This document shows positions 1 to 7,457 of a stretch of DNA of 64,000 nt, piece after piece; the first letter of the stretch is position 1; each line of letters begins with the position of its first letter. Location: positions 3,844,001 to 3,908,000 of the forward strand of contig NZ_JBDFMO010000001.1 of the NCBI RefSeq assembly GCF_047238305.1. The letters are read 5' to 3'. The translations under genes were made by a program, and so were the position numbers. The notes under the pieces are model-generated. The model did no database searches. It was not told the origin of the DNA and saw only the letters and a program-made list of their open reading frames with translations. Source of the DNA: Ferdinandcohnia sp047238305. GTDB lineage: Bacteria > Bacillota > Bacilli > Bacillales > Bacillaceae_L.

Positions 1-809
1 AAGCACCTTTTATACCAATTAATTGTGGTGCCATTCCTCCGACCCTTTTTGAGAGTGAATTATTTGGCTATGAACGAGGTGCCTTTTCAGGAGCTGATAA
101 TAAGGGAAAACGAGGAAAAATTGAATTAGCACGTGGTGGGACCCTTTTTTTAGACGAAATCGGTGAAATGCAGCTTGAAATGCAAGTAAAGCTACTTCGT
201 GTTTTACAAGATAAAAAATACTTTTCAGTCGGTGGGACGAAAGAAATAAGTGCTGATTTCAGGGTGATTGCTGCTACAAATCGTGATCTGAAAGAAATGG
301 TAAAAGAGGGTAAATTTCGCGAAGACCTTTATTATCGACTTAACGTCATCAATCTTGCAATTCCACCACTACGCGAACGTCGAGAGGATATTATCGAGTT
401 AACACACTATTTCCTATATGAATTTTCCGTTCGTTACGGTAGACCAATACACGGTGTCTCACAAGAAGTGATGTACCAATTGCTTCATTATGATTGGCCG
501 GGTAATATTCGTGAACTGCGGAATGTAATCGAGCGATTAGTCGTATTGGCAACTGACGGAACAATAAAAAAAGAGGACTTACCATTCACACACCAATCGG
601 ATGACCTATCTCAACAGCATGAGATGATCAGTGAGTCTATCCCGCTAGATATTGGATATCTAACAGACGAGCTCGAAAAACATGAAAGAAAAATTATATT
701 GGATGCCTTAAAACTTGAAAAAGGCAACAAACAAGCATGTGCAAAGCGACTCGGGATTACGAGAGCTACATTGTATAACAGACTAAAAAGGCTTCAAATA
801 ACCGTCTAA
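1..809 (+). CDS. Sigma-54-dependent transcriptional activator, 3' part (5' end outside window)
   Basis: This is the C-terminal 268 residues of an enhancer-binding protein, read in the frame that starts at base 3. Seen: the AAA+ sigma-54 interaction motif GAFSGA (fragment residues 26-31), a Walker B-type stretch GGTLFLDEIGEM, the sensor region with RVIAATNRDL, and a C-terminal Fis-type helix-turn-helix ending LYNRLKRL. The sensory domain lies upstream of the window, so the signal is unknown. It sits 69 bp before a three-gene dehydrogenase set with a perfect -24/-12 promoter, and a second -24/-12 promoter drives the minus-strand arm. I infer it activates both arms of the hydroxyproline locus. 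The 5' truncation is a window effect, not a mutation. Confidence 0.95.
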   Translation, partial: APFIPINCGAIPPTLFESELFGYERGAFSGADNKGKRGKIELARGGTLFLDEIGEMQLEMQVKLLRVLQDKKYFSVGGTKEISADFRVIAATNRDLKEMVKEGKFREDLYYRLNVINLAIPPLRERREDIIELTHYFLYEFSVRYGRPIHGVSQEVMYQLLHYDWPGNIRELRNVIERLVVLATDGTIKKEDLPFTHQSDDLSQQHEMISESIPLDIGYLTDELEKHERKIILDALKLEKGNKQACAKRLGITRATLYNRLKRLQITV

Positions 810-821
810 TTTCTCGTGTTT

Positions 822-837
822 TGGCATGTTACTTGCA
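822..837 (+). promoter_or_regulatory. Sigma-54 (-24/-12) promoter for the dehydrogenase operon
   Basis: TGGCATGTTACTTGCA matches the sigma-54 consensus TGGCAC-N5-TTGCA with one mismatch, in the invariant GG/GC spacing. It lies 42 bp before the start of the first dehydrogenase subunit and immediately after the activator stop codon. Confidence 0.85.
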
Positions 838-878
838 ACAATAAGTAGTAAATGCTCATTATACTGGAGGCTTAGCCA

Positions 879-1136
879 ATGATTGTGTGTAGATGTGAAG
901 AAGTATCCTATTACGAAATCGTAGAAACTGTTAAGAAATATGATTGCTCCTCTAGGGAAACAAAACTCCGAACAAGAGCCGGAATGGGCTATTGTGGTGG
1001 ACGGACGTGCAGGAACATGATTGATATGATTATTGCAGATCATACCGGGAAAGAGACTCCACAGCAGATACAACTAAAATACCAAACTCCTATTCGTCCT
1101 ATTTCCTTTGGCGAGTTTGGAGGTAATAACAGATGA
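879..1136 (+). CDS. BFD-like (2Fe-2S)-binding subunit, D-hydroxyproline dehydrogenase type
   Basis: An 85-residue protein with a bacterioferritin-associated-ferredoxin-like iron-sulfur fold. It has N-terminal CRC (Cys4, Cys6) and a later GYCGGRTC motif, giving the four cysteines expected for one [2Fe-2S] cluster. The start is supported by TGGAGG eight bases before the ATG. The gene overlaps the next by 4 bp (ATGA), so translation is coupled. Small BFD-like and ferredoxin subunits beside an FAD subunit are typical of the heteromeric D-hydroxyproline dehydrogenases and the related HcnABC/opine dehydrogenase family. The hydroxyproline assignment rests on neighbours, not on this protein alone. 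Confidence 0.8.
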   Translation: MIVCRCEEVSYYEIVETVKKYDCSSRETKLRTRAGMGYCGGRTCRNMIDMIIADHTGKETPQQIQLKYQTPIRPISFGEFGGNNR

Positions 1137-1471
1137 ATATTTCAAATCGAATCATGGAACATCCTATATTAGGTTCACTTCCAGAACGAAAAACCGTTCT
1201 CTTTACTTTTAATGAACAGATGATTGAAGCCTTTGAAGGTGAAACGGTGGCAGCAGCATTGCTTGCAAATGGAATCAGAACGATTCGTAGTCACGAAGAA
1301 ACTGGAACTCCTCGAGGAATTTATTGTAATATCGGGCACTGCTTTGAATGTAGGATTACCATTGATGGAGTTAGTGGGATTCGATCATGTCTTACTCTCG
1401 TAAAAAATGGCATTAAAGTTAAAAGTGGTCAACAATTACCTACCCCATTAAAAAAAGGGGTGACACCATAA
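1133..1471 (+). CDS. 2Fe-2S ferredoxin-like subunit (HcnA / D-hydroxyproline dehydrogenase gamma-type)
   Basis: A 112-residue protein with the plant-type ferredoxin signature of the HcnA/SoxA N-domain family. It shows YCNIGHCFECRITIDG followed by a fourth cysteine in IRSCLTL. It would transfer electrons between the FAD subunit and the BFD-like subunit. It overlaps the upstream gene by 4 bp and the downstream gene by one base (TAATG), which indicates a tightly coupled operon producing a complex in fixed ratio. The usual HcnA length is about 100 residues, so it appears complete. Confidence 0.8.
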   Translation: MNISNRIMEHPILGSLPERKTVLFTFNEQMIEAFEGETVAAALLANGIRTIRSHEETGTPRGIYCNIGHCFECRITIDGVSGIRSCLTLVKNGIKVKSGQQLPTPLKKGVTP

Positions 1472-2676
1472 TGATCGACGTCATTATAATCGGGGCTGGA
1501 CCCGCAGGTTTGTCTGCAGCAATTACATGTGCTGAACATGGATTAAAGGTGAAAATCATTGATGAATTTATGAGACCTGGAGGAAGACTTCTTGGTCAAC
1601 TTCACCAAGAGCCTGATGGAACATGGTGGAATGGGATTGAAGAATCAAAGAACCTTCAGCAAAAAGCAATCGAGCTTGGCGTCGAAATTGAATGCGGAAC
1701 TCCTGTTCATCATTTAGAAAAAAGGGAAAATTGTTGGGTAGTACATACAAAAAATGAAATGCTCGATACACCAGCAGTACTCTTAGCGACTGGTGCGGCG
1801 GAGCTTGCTACCCCAGTTCCAGGCTGGACCCTCCCTGGCGTGATGTCAATCGGTGCTGCTCAAGTGATGACAAATGTCCATCGAGTGAAGATAGGTAGTA
1901 AGGGTATCATAATTGGAGTAAATATTTTAGGAACAGCGATTGCTCGTGAACTTCAATTAGCTGGGATTAAAATATCCTCAATTGTTCTTCCTCCCTTACA
2001 CCCATTATCAAAAGAGGGAGGGAACCCTAGAAAGGTATTTGAAACATTAATAAACGTAGCACACTTAGCCCCTTCTCCTTTTATCCGCTTTGGAAGTAAG
2101 TTCATAAAAAGTGAAATCCTAAAGAATGTAAGTGTCCATTTTTACCCAAAATCAGGTATAAAAATGTGGGATCTACCGATTCAACTGCGTAAAGCCGCAA
2201 CACGTATTATCGGTGATGACAAAGTAGAGGGCGTAGAGATTGTTGACATTGCCCCAGACGGAAGGCAAATACCTGGTTCTAATCAAGTCATTCCAGTCGA
2301 CTTCGTCTGTATTGCGGGTGGATTATACCCACTAGCAGAATTAGCTGCAGTATCCGGATGTCCCTTCAATTATATTAAAGAACTAGGTGGTCACATTCCC
2401 CTTCATAATGAAAAAATGGAGACCCCAGTAGGTGGTCTGTATGTTGCCGGAAATATTACAGGGATTGAAAGTGCGAAAGTGGCAATTGCACAAGGAATCG
2501 TTGCGGGCTTTTCCATCATTCTTAATACTGGACTAAAAAACGTACAAAATGAACTTCAAGCAGCGATTCAAAACGTAAAAAAAGTCAGGGAAAATGCTAT
2601 TATTCAATTTCATCCAAATATTATAGAAGGTCGAAATAAACTTCAACAGCTATGGCATTCAACGGTTTTAGCTTGA
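1471..2676 (+). CDS. FAD-dependent oxidoreductase subunit (HcnB-like; probable D-hydroxyproline dehydrogenase)
   Basis: A 401-residue pyridine-nucleotide-disulfide-type flavoprotein. The N-terminal dinucleotide-binding glycine motif GAGPAG is at residues 8-13. A second motif, LLATGAAE, lies near residue 110, and a C-terminal FAD site reads VGGLYVAGNITGIESAKVA. With the two iron-sulfur subunits it should oxidise cis-4-hydroxy-D-proline (or D-proline) to the cyclic imine acid. The context supports this: a Cys/Cys epimerase that makes the D-isomer and a DHDPS-family deaminase that consumes the imine lie in the opposite arm. Other HcnB-family substrates, such as opines, cannot be excluded from sequence. 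Confidence 0.75.
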   Translation: MIDVIIIGAGPAGLSAAITCAEHGLKVKIIDEFMRPGGRLLGQLHQEPDGTWWNGIEESKNLQQKAIELGVEIECGTPVHHLEKRENCWVVHTKNEMLDTPAVLLATGAAELATPVPGWTLPGVMSIGAAQVMTNVHRVKIGSKGIIIGVNILGTAIARELQLAGIKISSIVLPPLHPLSKEGGNPRKVFETLINVAHLAPSPFIRFGSKFIKSEILKNVSVHFYPKSGIKMWDLPIQLRKAATRIIGDDKVEGVEIVDIAPDGRQIPGSNQVIPVDFVCIAGGLYPLAELAAVSGCPFNYIKELGGHIPLHNEKMETPVGGLYVAGNITGIESAKVAIAQGIVAGFSIILNTGLKNVQNELQAAIQNVKKVRENAIIQFHPNIIEGRNKLQQLWHSTVLA

Positions 2677-2687
2677 AAAATTATCAT

Positions 2688-2725
2688 AAAAAATAGAGGT
2701 CCTTATTCGAGTGCCTCTATTTTTC
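2688..2725. terminator. Bidirectional intrinsic terminator between convergent operons
   Basis: AAAAAATAGAGG pairs with CCTCTATTTTT across a 14-base loop. A and T tracts flank it on both strands, between the two convergent stop codons. Confidence 0.85.
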
Positions 2726-2735
2726 CAAGTGATTT

Positions 2736-3677
2736 TCATTTCAACGCTAATGATCGTTCATAAATTAATTTTGCAGTTAAAATATCAAAGATGGCTTGCC
2801 CCACTGATTTAAAGATTGTAAGTTCACTTTCCTTGTATGCTCTACCTCCTAGTCGAGTAAGCTCTTTAGCGGTAAGTACGTAATCTTCAGTTTTTCCGAA
2901 CTCTTTTGCTTTAATCATATCTCCCGATTCATGAAAAGCGGCTAAAGTATCTACAAAAATTCTATCCGCATTTTTGATAATGGAATCAGGTAATTCCTGC
3001 ATAATTGGTTTAAAAGAGCCTGAAGCTGCAATATGCTTGCCGCACATATTCACAGGTAGATTTTCTGGTATGACAGGATCCTTTGATGTAGTAGTTGTAA
3101 TAATGATATCAGCTTCTGCTACTAGTTCTTCAACAGGAGCAGCTTTTATCTTAAGATGATGAAAATGCTTTTGTGTCTCTTCGATAAAATGATTCATCCT
3201 ATCCGCACTTCTATTATGAACGTACACTTCTTCGATTGGTCGAACCGCACATGCTGCTTGCAAATGGCTCCAGCCTTGATCACCCGTTCCGATTACCCCC
3301 ACTTTTTTTGCTGATTTCGCGGCTAAATATTTCATACTTAAACCGCTGACGGCACCAGTACGTAGGGCAGTAATCGTACGCGCATCGAATAGTCCAAGTG
3401 GCTCCATTGTATTACGATTATTTAATAAAAATATTCCTCTTAGTGTAGGCTCGTTAATTCGTACATTCCCAGGTGCGATTCCGATTAATTTTGCACCATA
3501 GTATTCTTCATAAAAAGATGGCATTAATAAGGCTGTATTATTATTATCATTTATAAACAATCGCTCTGGAACAAGTTCCCTTGTATCCCCGTCATGAAGA
3601 TAATAACTCTCAATAGTTTCAATTACATCATTCATCGAAATCAAGCTATTTATGTCTTCACTGTTTAAGATAATCAT
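2736..3677 (-). CDS. Ornithine cyclodeaminase / mu-crystallin family, probable delta1-pyrroline-2-carboxylate reductase
   Basis: A 313-residue member of the OCD/mu-crystallin family. A Rossmann motif VGVIGTGDQG is at residues 126-135, and family substrate residues are present (Lys63 in GAKLIG, Arg106 in ALRTGA). Close relatives encoded beside proline-racemase-family genes reduce delta1-pyrroline-2-carboxylate to proline, a step in trans-3-hydroxyproline and proline isomer metabolism. True ornithine cyclodeaminase, ketimine reductase or alanine dehydrogenase activity is possible. It lies 21 bp downstream of the racemase on the same strand, so the two are probably cotranscribed. Confidence 0.75.
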   Translation of the reverse strand: MIILNSEDINSLISMNDVIETIESYYLHDGDTRELVPERLFINDNNNTALLMPSFYEEYYGAKLIGIAPGNVRINEPTLRGIFLLNNRNTMEPLGLFDARTITALRTGAVSGLSMKYLAAKSAKKVGVIGTGDQGWSHLQAACAVRPIEEVYVHNRSADRMNHFIEETQKHFHHLKIKAAPVEELVAEADIIITTTTSKDPVIPENLPVNMCGKHIAASGSFKPIMQELPDSIIKNADRIFVDTLAAFHESGDMIKAKEFGKTEDYVLTAKELTRLGGRAYKESELTIFKSVGQAIFDILTAKLIYERSLALK

Positions 3678-3698
3678 TTATAGCTCCTTTTCCCTTCT

Positions 3699-4700
3699 TT
3701 ATCGTAATAAGAACCCTTTCTTTAATGGATCTGATGGATCCACAACAAATTGCTGAAAACCAGTAATAAAAGCACTTCCTGTAATTTTTGGGACAACCGC
3801 CTTATAGTTTCCTATTTTCGTAGTTGTTACGACTTCTGCTATGAATTGACTATCGATAATACTCTCGTGGACAAATTTTTCTCCAACACTTAAATCACCA
3901 TGGTGATACAAAGCTGCGACACGTGCAGAAGTTCCTGTCCCACAAGGAGATCGATCAATTTGCTCTTCTGCAAATACGGTCACATTGCGTAAGTGGGAAT
4001 CATGTTTTACAGGTGAATCAGAAATGATAACACCGTAGATCCCATTTATATCTTGTTCAAATGGGTGCTGAACATTTACTTTTGATTCAATTTGCTCTTT
4101 TATTGCACGACCAATCTTCTTCAAGTCGGCTAATTGTGTAATCTCTACTTTTAGCCCAATATCTCTCGCATCCACGATTGCATAAAATGCTCCTCCAAAT
4201 ACGATATCAACAGAAAAACTCTTTCCACTTACCTGTAGGGGAACATTTGCTTCATACATAAATGACGGGACATTTTCAAAGGAAACCGATTTTACTTTCG
4301 TTCCGTCACATTGTGCATATGCAATGATTGTTCCAGCTGGACTATCAATAACAATCGGTTCATTTTCTTGAAAATTATATAAGCCAGTTTCGATTACAGT
4401 TGTAACAGCAGCAATGATTCCATGGCCACACATCGTACTTAGCCCTTCATTATGCATGAACAAAACCCCAAAGTGTGCACCAGCACTGACAGGCTCTGTA
4501 ATGATACAGCCGTACATACCATCATGACCACGGGGCTCATACATCAAAACTTCACGAATATGGTTCATGTTTTTAAGAAAATAAGCTCGTTTTTCCAAAA
4601 TTGTTTTCCCAGGTATTGGCGGAATTCCACCAGTAATAATACGTAGCGGTTCCCCTGCTGTGTGGACGTCGATTGATGTAAAATGTTGTGTAAACTCCAT
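3699..4700 (-). CDS. Proline racemase family, probable 4-hydroxyproline 2-epimerase
   Basis: A 333-residue proline-racemase-fold enzyme. Both catalytic thiols are present: Cys91 in MCGHG and Cys253 in SPCGTGTSA. The Cys/Cys pair fits proline racemase or 4-hydroxyproline epimerase. It argues against trans-3-hydroxyproline dehydratase, where the second residue is typically Thr or Ser. In this locus it would turn trans-4-hydroxy-L-proline into cis-4-hydroxy-D-proline for the dehydrogenase. It sits 92 bp downstream of the aldehyde dehydrogenase with an inverted repeat in the gap. Proline and hydroxyproline specificity cannot be separated confidently without active-site modelling. Confidence 0.85.
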   Translation of the reverse strand: MEFTQHFTSIDVHTAGEPLRIITGGIPPIPGKTILEKRAYFLKNMNHIREVLMYEPRGHDGMYGCIITEPVSAGAHFGVLFMHNEGLSTMCGHGIIAAVTTVIETGLYNFQENEPIVIDSPAGTIIAYAQCDGTKVKSVSFENVPSFMYEANVPLQVSGKSFSVDIVFGGAFYAIVDARDIGLKVEITQLADLKKIGRAIKEQIESKVNVQHPFEQDINGIYGVIISDSPVKHDSHLRNVTVFAEEQIDRSPCGTGTSARVAALYHHGDLSVGEKFVHESIIDSQFIAEVVTTTKIGNYKAVVPKITGSAFITGFQQFVVDPSDPLKKGFLLR

Positions 4701-4750
4701 TTTATTTCCCCCAATCTATAAATAGTATCAACAGTGTTTGTTTATTAAAG

Positions 4751-4776
4751 GAAGCGCATCCATCAAGGTGCGCTTC
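4751..4776 (-). other. Intercistronic hairpin between aldehyde dehydrogenase and epimerase genes
   Basis: GAAGCGCA pairs perfectly with TGCGCTTC across a 10-base loop. On the minus strand it is followed by CTTTAATAAA, which is a weak U tract. It may therefore be an attenuator or an mRNA-stability structure rather than a full terminator. Confidence 0.5.
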
Positions 4777-4792
4777 TTGCATGTTCTAAATG

Positions 4793-6235
4793 CTAAAACG
4801 TATGCTTAATGGCACATGTTTTTACAGTCGTGTAAAACGAAAGTGCCGCTTGCCCTTGTTCACGAGTGTGGGAACTTGAATGCTTCATACCACCGAATGG
4901 CGCCTGATACTCGACTCCTGCAGTTTCTTGATTTACACGTACCATTCCAGCTTGCGCTTCTTCAAGAAATCGATGAGCTTTTGATAAATCATTTGTAAAA
5001 ACAGAAGCACTTAAGCCATAAATCGTTTCATTACTTAGTTGAATCGCTTCATCAAAATTGGCTGCCTGTAACAAAACAGAAACCGGTCCAAATATCTCCT
5101 CTTGAACTAAAGAATGATCTGTTTGTACTCCAGTTACTAAGAGTGGATGAATAAAGTAACCATCATTGTCGGACTTGATAGTACCTTCAGCAATGATTTC
5201 TGCTTCTTTATGAGCTAGATTTACATAATGTGAGACAGTCTCAAATTGTGATTTGGAAGCAACAGGTCCTAGATAAGCGGTAGGTTCTAATGCATGAACT
5301 GCTTTAAGTCCTGAAACAGCCTCTCTTAACCGCTCCACAAATCGTGGATAGATACCCTCTTCAACAATAATACGACTTGTTGCCGTACATTTTTGGCCAG
5401 CTGAACGATAAGCCCCACTTAGAATAATTGGAATCGTTATTTCTAGATTTGCATCATTGAGGACAACTGCTGCGTTCTTCCCACCCATTTCTGTTTGATA
5501 CTTAATATTTCGTTTCGCACAAATGGATGCTACATGAGTACCGGTAGAAGTAGATCCAGTAAAACTTACAGCCTGAAAATCTACTTCTTCTAACAGCACA
5601 ACTCCAATAACACTTCCTTTTCCAATTACTAAATTTAGTACTCCTTCAGGTAGATTCACTTCACTGAAGAACTCCATCATTTTAGAAGCAGTTAGTGCTG
5701 CATTGTCAGCGGGCTTCCATATAACAGTATTCCCACAAATGAGTGCAGGCGCAATTTTCCATATTGGGATGGCGACAGGAAAATTCCACGGAGTAATGAC
5801 TCCAACTACACCGAGAGGAACTCTCTTTGAATATTGGAGTACATTAACATCACTTGCTGGGATGAGCTCACCGTCAGAACGCACTCCTTCTGCTGCGTAA
5901 TACCTTAATAGGTGGATGGCACGAGTGACTTCTCCCATCATTTCTGTTATCGGTTTACCCATTTCTCGACAAGCTAACGTAGCAAGTTCAGTTTGATTTT
6001 TTTCAAGGACGTTTGCCATTTGATAAAGATAGCTTGCTCGAGTTACACCCGTAAGTTTTGACCAAGTTCTAAAGGCTTGCTTTGCAGCTTCTTCCGCTTG
6101 AAAAACATGGGAGCGCTCTGAGTAATGAATGACCCCTACTTCTTCTGATAGATTTGAAGGACTATAAACAATCTGACCTTGGTCTTGTATTAAAACACTT
6201 TCCCCACCTATCCAGTTTTTTGTTTCGATTTTCGT
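4793..6235 (-). CDS. Aldehyde dehydrogenase, probable 2-oxoglutarate semialdehyde (2,5-dioxovalerate) dehydrogenase; no standard start codon
   Basis: An ALDH-superfamily enzyme with the catalytic cysteine in GQKCTATSR, the general base in YQTEMGGKNAA, and the NAD-site motif VSFTGSTSTGTHVA. It would oxidise 2-oxoglutarate semialdehyde, the deaminase product, to 2-oxoglutarate. The first in-frame ATG is at 6019. The reading frame, with ALDH-like sequence such as NWIGGESV, stays open up to about 6240. A good ribosome binding site (AAGGAAGG, 6239-6246) lies there but is followed in frame by ACG AAA ATC with no ATG, GTG or TTG. Starting near 6235 gives about 480 residues, the usual family length. 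Starting at 6019 gives only 408 and loses about 70 residues of the N-terminal domain. The cause is either a non-standard start or a mutated one. Confidence 0.8.
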   Translation of the reverse strand, partial: TKIETKNWIGGESVLIQDQGQIVYSPSNLSEEVGVIHYSERSHVFQAEEAAKQAFRTWSKLTGVTRASYLYQMANVLEKNQTELATLACREMGKPITEMMGEVTRAIHLLRYYAAEGVRSDGELIPASDVNVLQYSKRVPLGVVGVITPWNFPVAIPIWKIAPALICGNTVIWKPADNAALTASKMMEFFSEVNLPEGVLNLVIGKGSVIGVVLLEEVDFQAVSFTGSTSTGTHVASICAKRNIKYQTEMGGKNAAVVLNDANLEITIPIILSGAYRSAGQKCTATSRIIVEEGIYPRFVERLREAVSGLKAVHALEPTAYLGPVASKSQFETVSHYVNLAHKEAEIIAEGTIKSDNDGYFIHPLLVTGVQTDHSLVQEEIFGPVSVLLQAANFDEAIQLSNETIYGLSASVFTNDLSKAHRFLEEAQAGMVRVNQETAGVEYQAPFGGMKHSSSHTREQGQAALSFYTTVKTCAIKHTF

Positions 6236-6260
6236 ACACCTTCCTTCACATACATGTTTT

Positions 6261-7142
6261 TTATTGATGTACTGTTTTAACAGCTAGATCAAAGGCTTTC
6301 TTAATATCTTTATAGACCTCATTAGCTAAAGGTAATCTTGGAGGGCGAGTTGGTCCTACAGGCTTATTTGCTAATTCCATCATATACTTGATAGATTGCA
6401 CTAATTGTGGGTTTGAATCATAATGGAATAATGGAAGTAAGCGACTGTATCGTTTTTTGGCTTCTTCTACTTTACCTTCTCTAGCCAAATTGAATAATTC
6501 CACACATTCTCTTGGTAATGCGTTAGGAACACCCGCAATCCAACCTGTTGCTCCCATTAATGGTCCTTCAACTGCTAGGTCATCTACACCAATCATTACT
6601 TCTAAATCTGTTTTTGCTAGAATATCTGATACACGACGGATATCTCCAGAGAATTCCTTAACAGCAACTACGTTCTCAAGCTTTGATAATGTAGCTAACA
6701 CATCGGGTGTAAGATCAACAGGGTAATCAAGCGGATTGTTATATGCAATGATTGGAATACCCACTTCGTTCAGTGCTTCATAATGGGCAATAACCTCATT
6801 TTGTAAAGGTCTATAATTAATTGGTGGTAATGCCATAATGCCAGCTGCACCTTTTTCTTTTGCATAGCTAGCCCATTTAACTGCAAGTTGTGTAGAAGGT
6901 GCTCCCGTTCCAACAACAACAGGTACACGACCCGCAGCACCCTCTATTACTGTATCAATTAATTTAGCCCTTTCCTCAACAGTGAAGGTAGCATACTCCC
7001 CAAGAGAACCAGATGGAACTAAGCCATCAACTCCTTCTTCAATTAACCAATTACAGAGCTCAGTTAATCTTTCGTAATCGACCTCGTACTCTTCTGTAAA
7101 CGGAGTTACAATCGCTACATACACCCCTGAAAATTTTGTCAT
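6261..7142 (-). CDS. DHDPS/NAL-family lyase, probable 4-hydroxy-delta1-pyrroline-2-carboxylate deaminase
   Basis: A 293-residue class I aldolase-fold protein. The substrate-carboxylate motif GSLGEY is at 45-50, the catalytic tyrosine at Tyr134 (IAYNNP) and the Schiff-base lysine at Lys162 (VAVKEFSGD). Family members in hydroxyproline loci deaminate the cyclic imine to 2-oxoglutarate semialdehyde, which feeds the next gene. I chose the ATG at 7142 because AAAGGGGAT lies just upstream and the protein then starts with the family-typical SGVYVAIVTPF. A further upstream ATG at 7244 would add an unrelated stretch running through the promoter. It is the first gene of the minus-strand arm. Confidence 0.85.
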   Translation of the reverse strand: MTKFSGVYVAIVTPFTEEYEVDYERLTELCNWLIEEGVDGLVPSGSLGEYATFTVEERAKLIDTVIEGAAGRVPVVVGTGAPSTQLAVKWASYAKEKGAAGIMALPPINYRPLQNEVIAHYEALNEVGIPIIAYNNPLDYPVDLTPDVLATLSKLENVVAVKEFSGDIRRVSDILAKTDLEVMIGVDDLAVEGPLMGATGWIAGVPNALPRECVELFNLAREGKVEEAKKRYSRLLPLFHYDSNPQLVQSIKYMMELANKPVGPTRPPRLPLANEVYKDIKKAFDLAVKTVHQ

Positions 7143-7210
7143 TTTAAATCCCCTTTCAATTTTAAATACTAGATGATAAATTTTATATACCTTCATCCAT
7201 CTATTTATCT

Positions 7211-7226
7211 TGCAAGTTCTGTGCCA
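7211..7226 (-). promoter_or_regulatory. Sigma-54 (-24/-12) promoter for the deaminase-ALDH-epimerase-reductase arm
   Basis: On the minus strand, TGGCACAGAACTTGCA is a perfect match to TGGCAC-N5-TTGCA. It lies about 70 bp before the deaminase start. An upstream start at 7244 would place the promoter inside the coding region, which supports the shorter protein. Confidence 0.9.
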
Positions 7227-7267
7227 TATAACACAAATAGACACACAAAGATTATTGTTTAGAAAAA

Positions 7268-7311
7268 TAGACAGTGTTTATTTTTGTGTAAAAATAATTC
7301 AACACTGTCTA
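7268..7311. promoter_or_regulatory. Inverted repeat, candidate activator (enhancer) site
   Basis: TAGACAGTGTT (7268-7278) and AACACTGTCTA (7301-7311) are perfect inverted copies 22 bp apart, about 42 bp upstream of the -24 element. This is the arrangement expected for a sigma-54 activator binding site. A related half site, ACAGTGTT, lies at about 4731, upstream of the epimerase gene. Confidence 0.65.
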
Positions 7312-7457
7312 AAAACATGTACAGAAAATTAGATTTTACATCTCTTTTATCTTCATGGGGAATTTCAAGATATGTCATTTTTATGATTTGTAAAATGATT
7401 AGTCCACTTCTATGATAAAATAGAGGTAGTAACTTGAAATATAAAAGGAACGATATT

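Noticed and set aside
7142..7244. Longer N-terminus for the DHDPS-family deaminase
   Set aside because: The added region overlaps the -24/-12 promoter and has no ribosome site, while the ATG at 7142 does.
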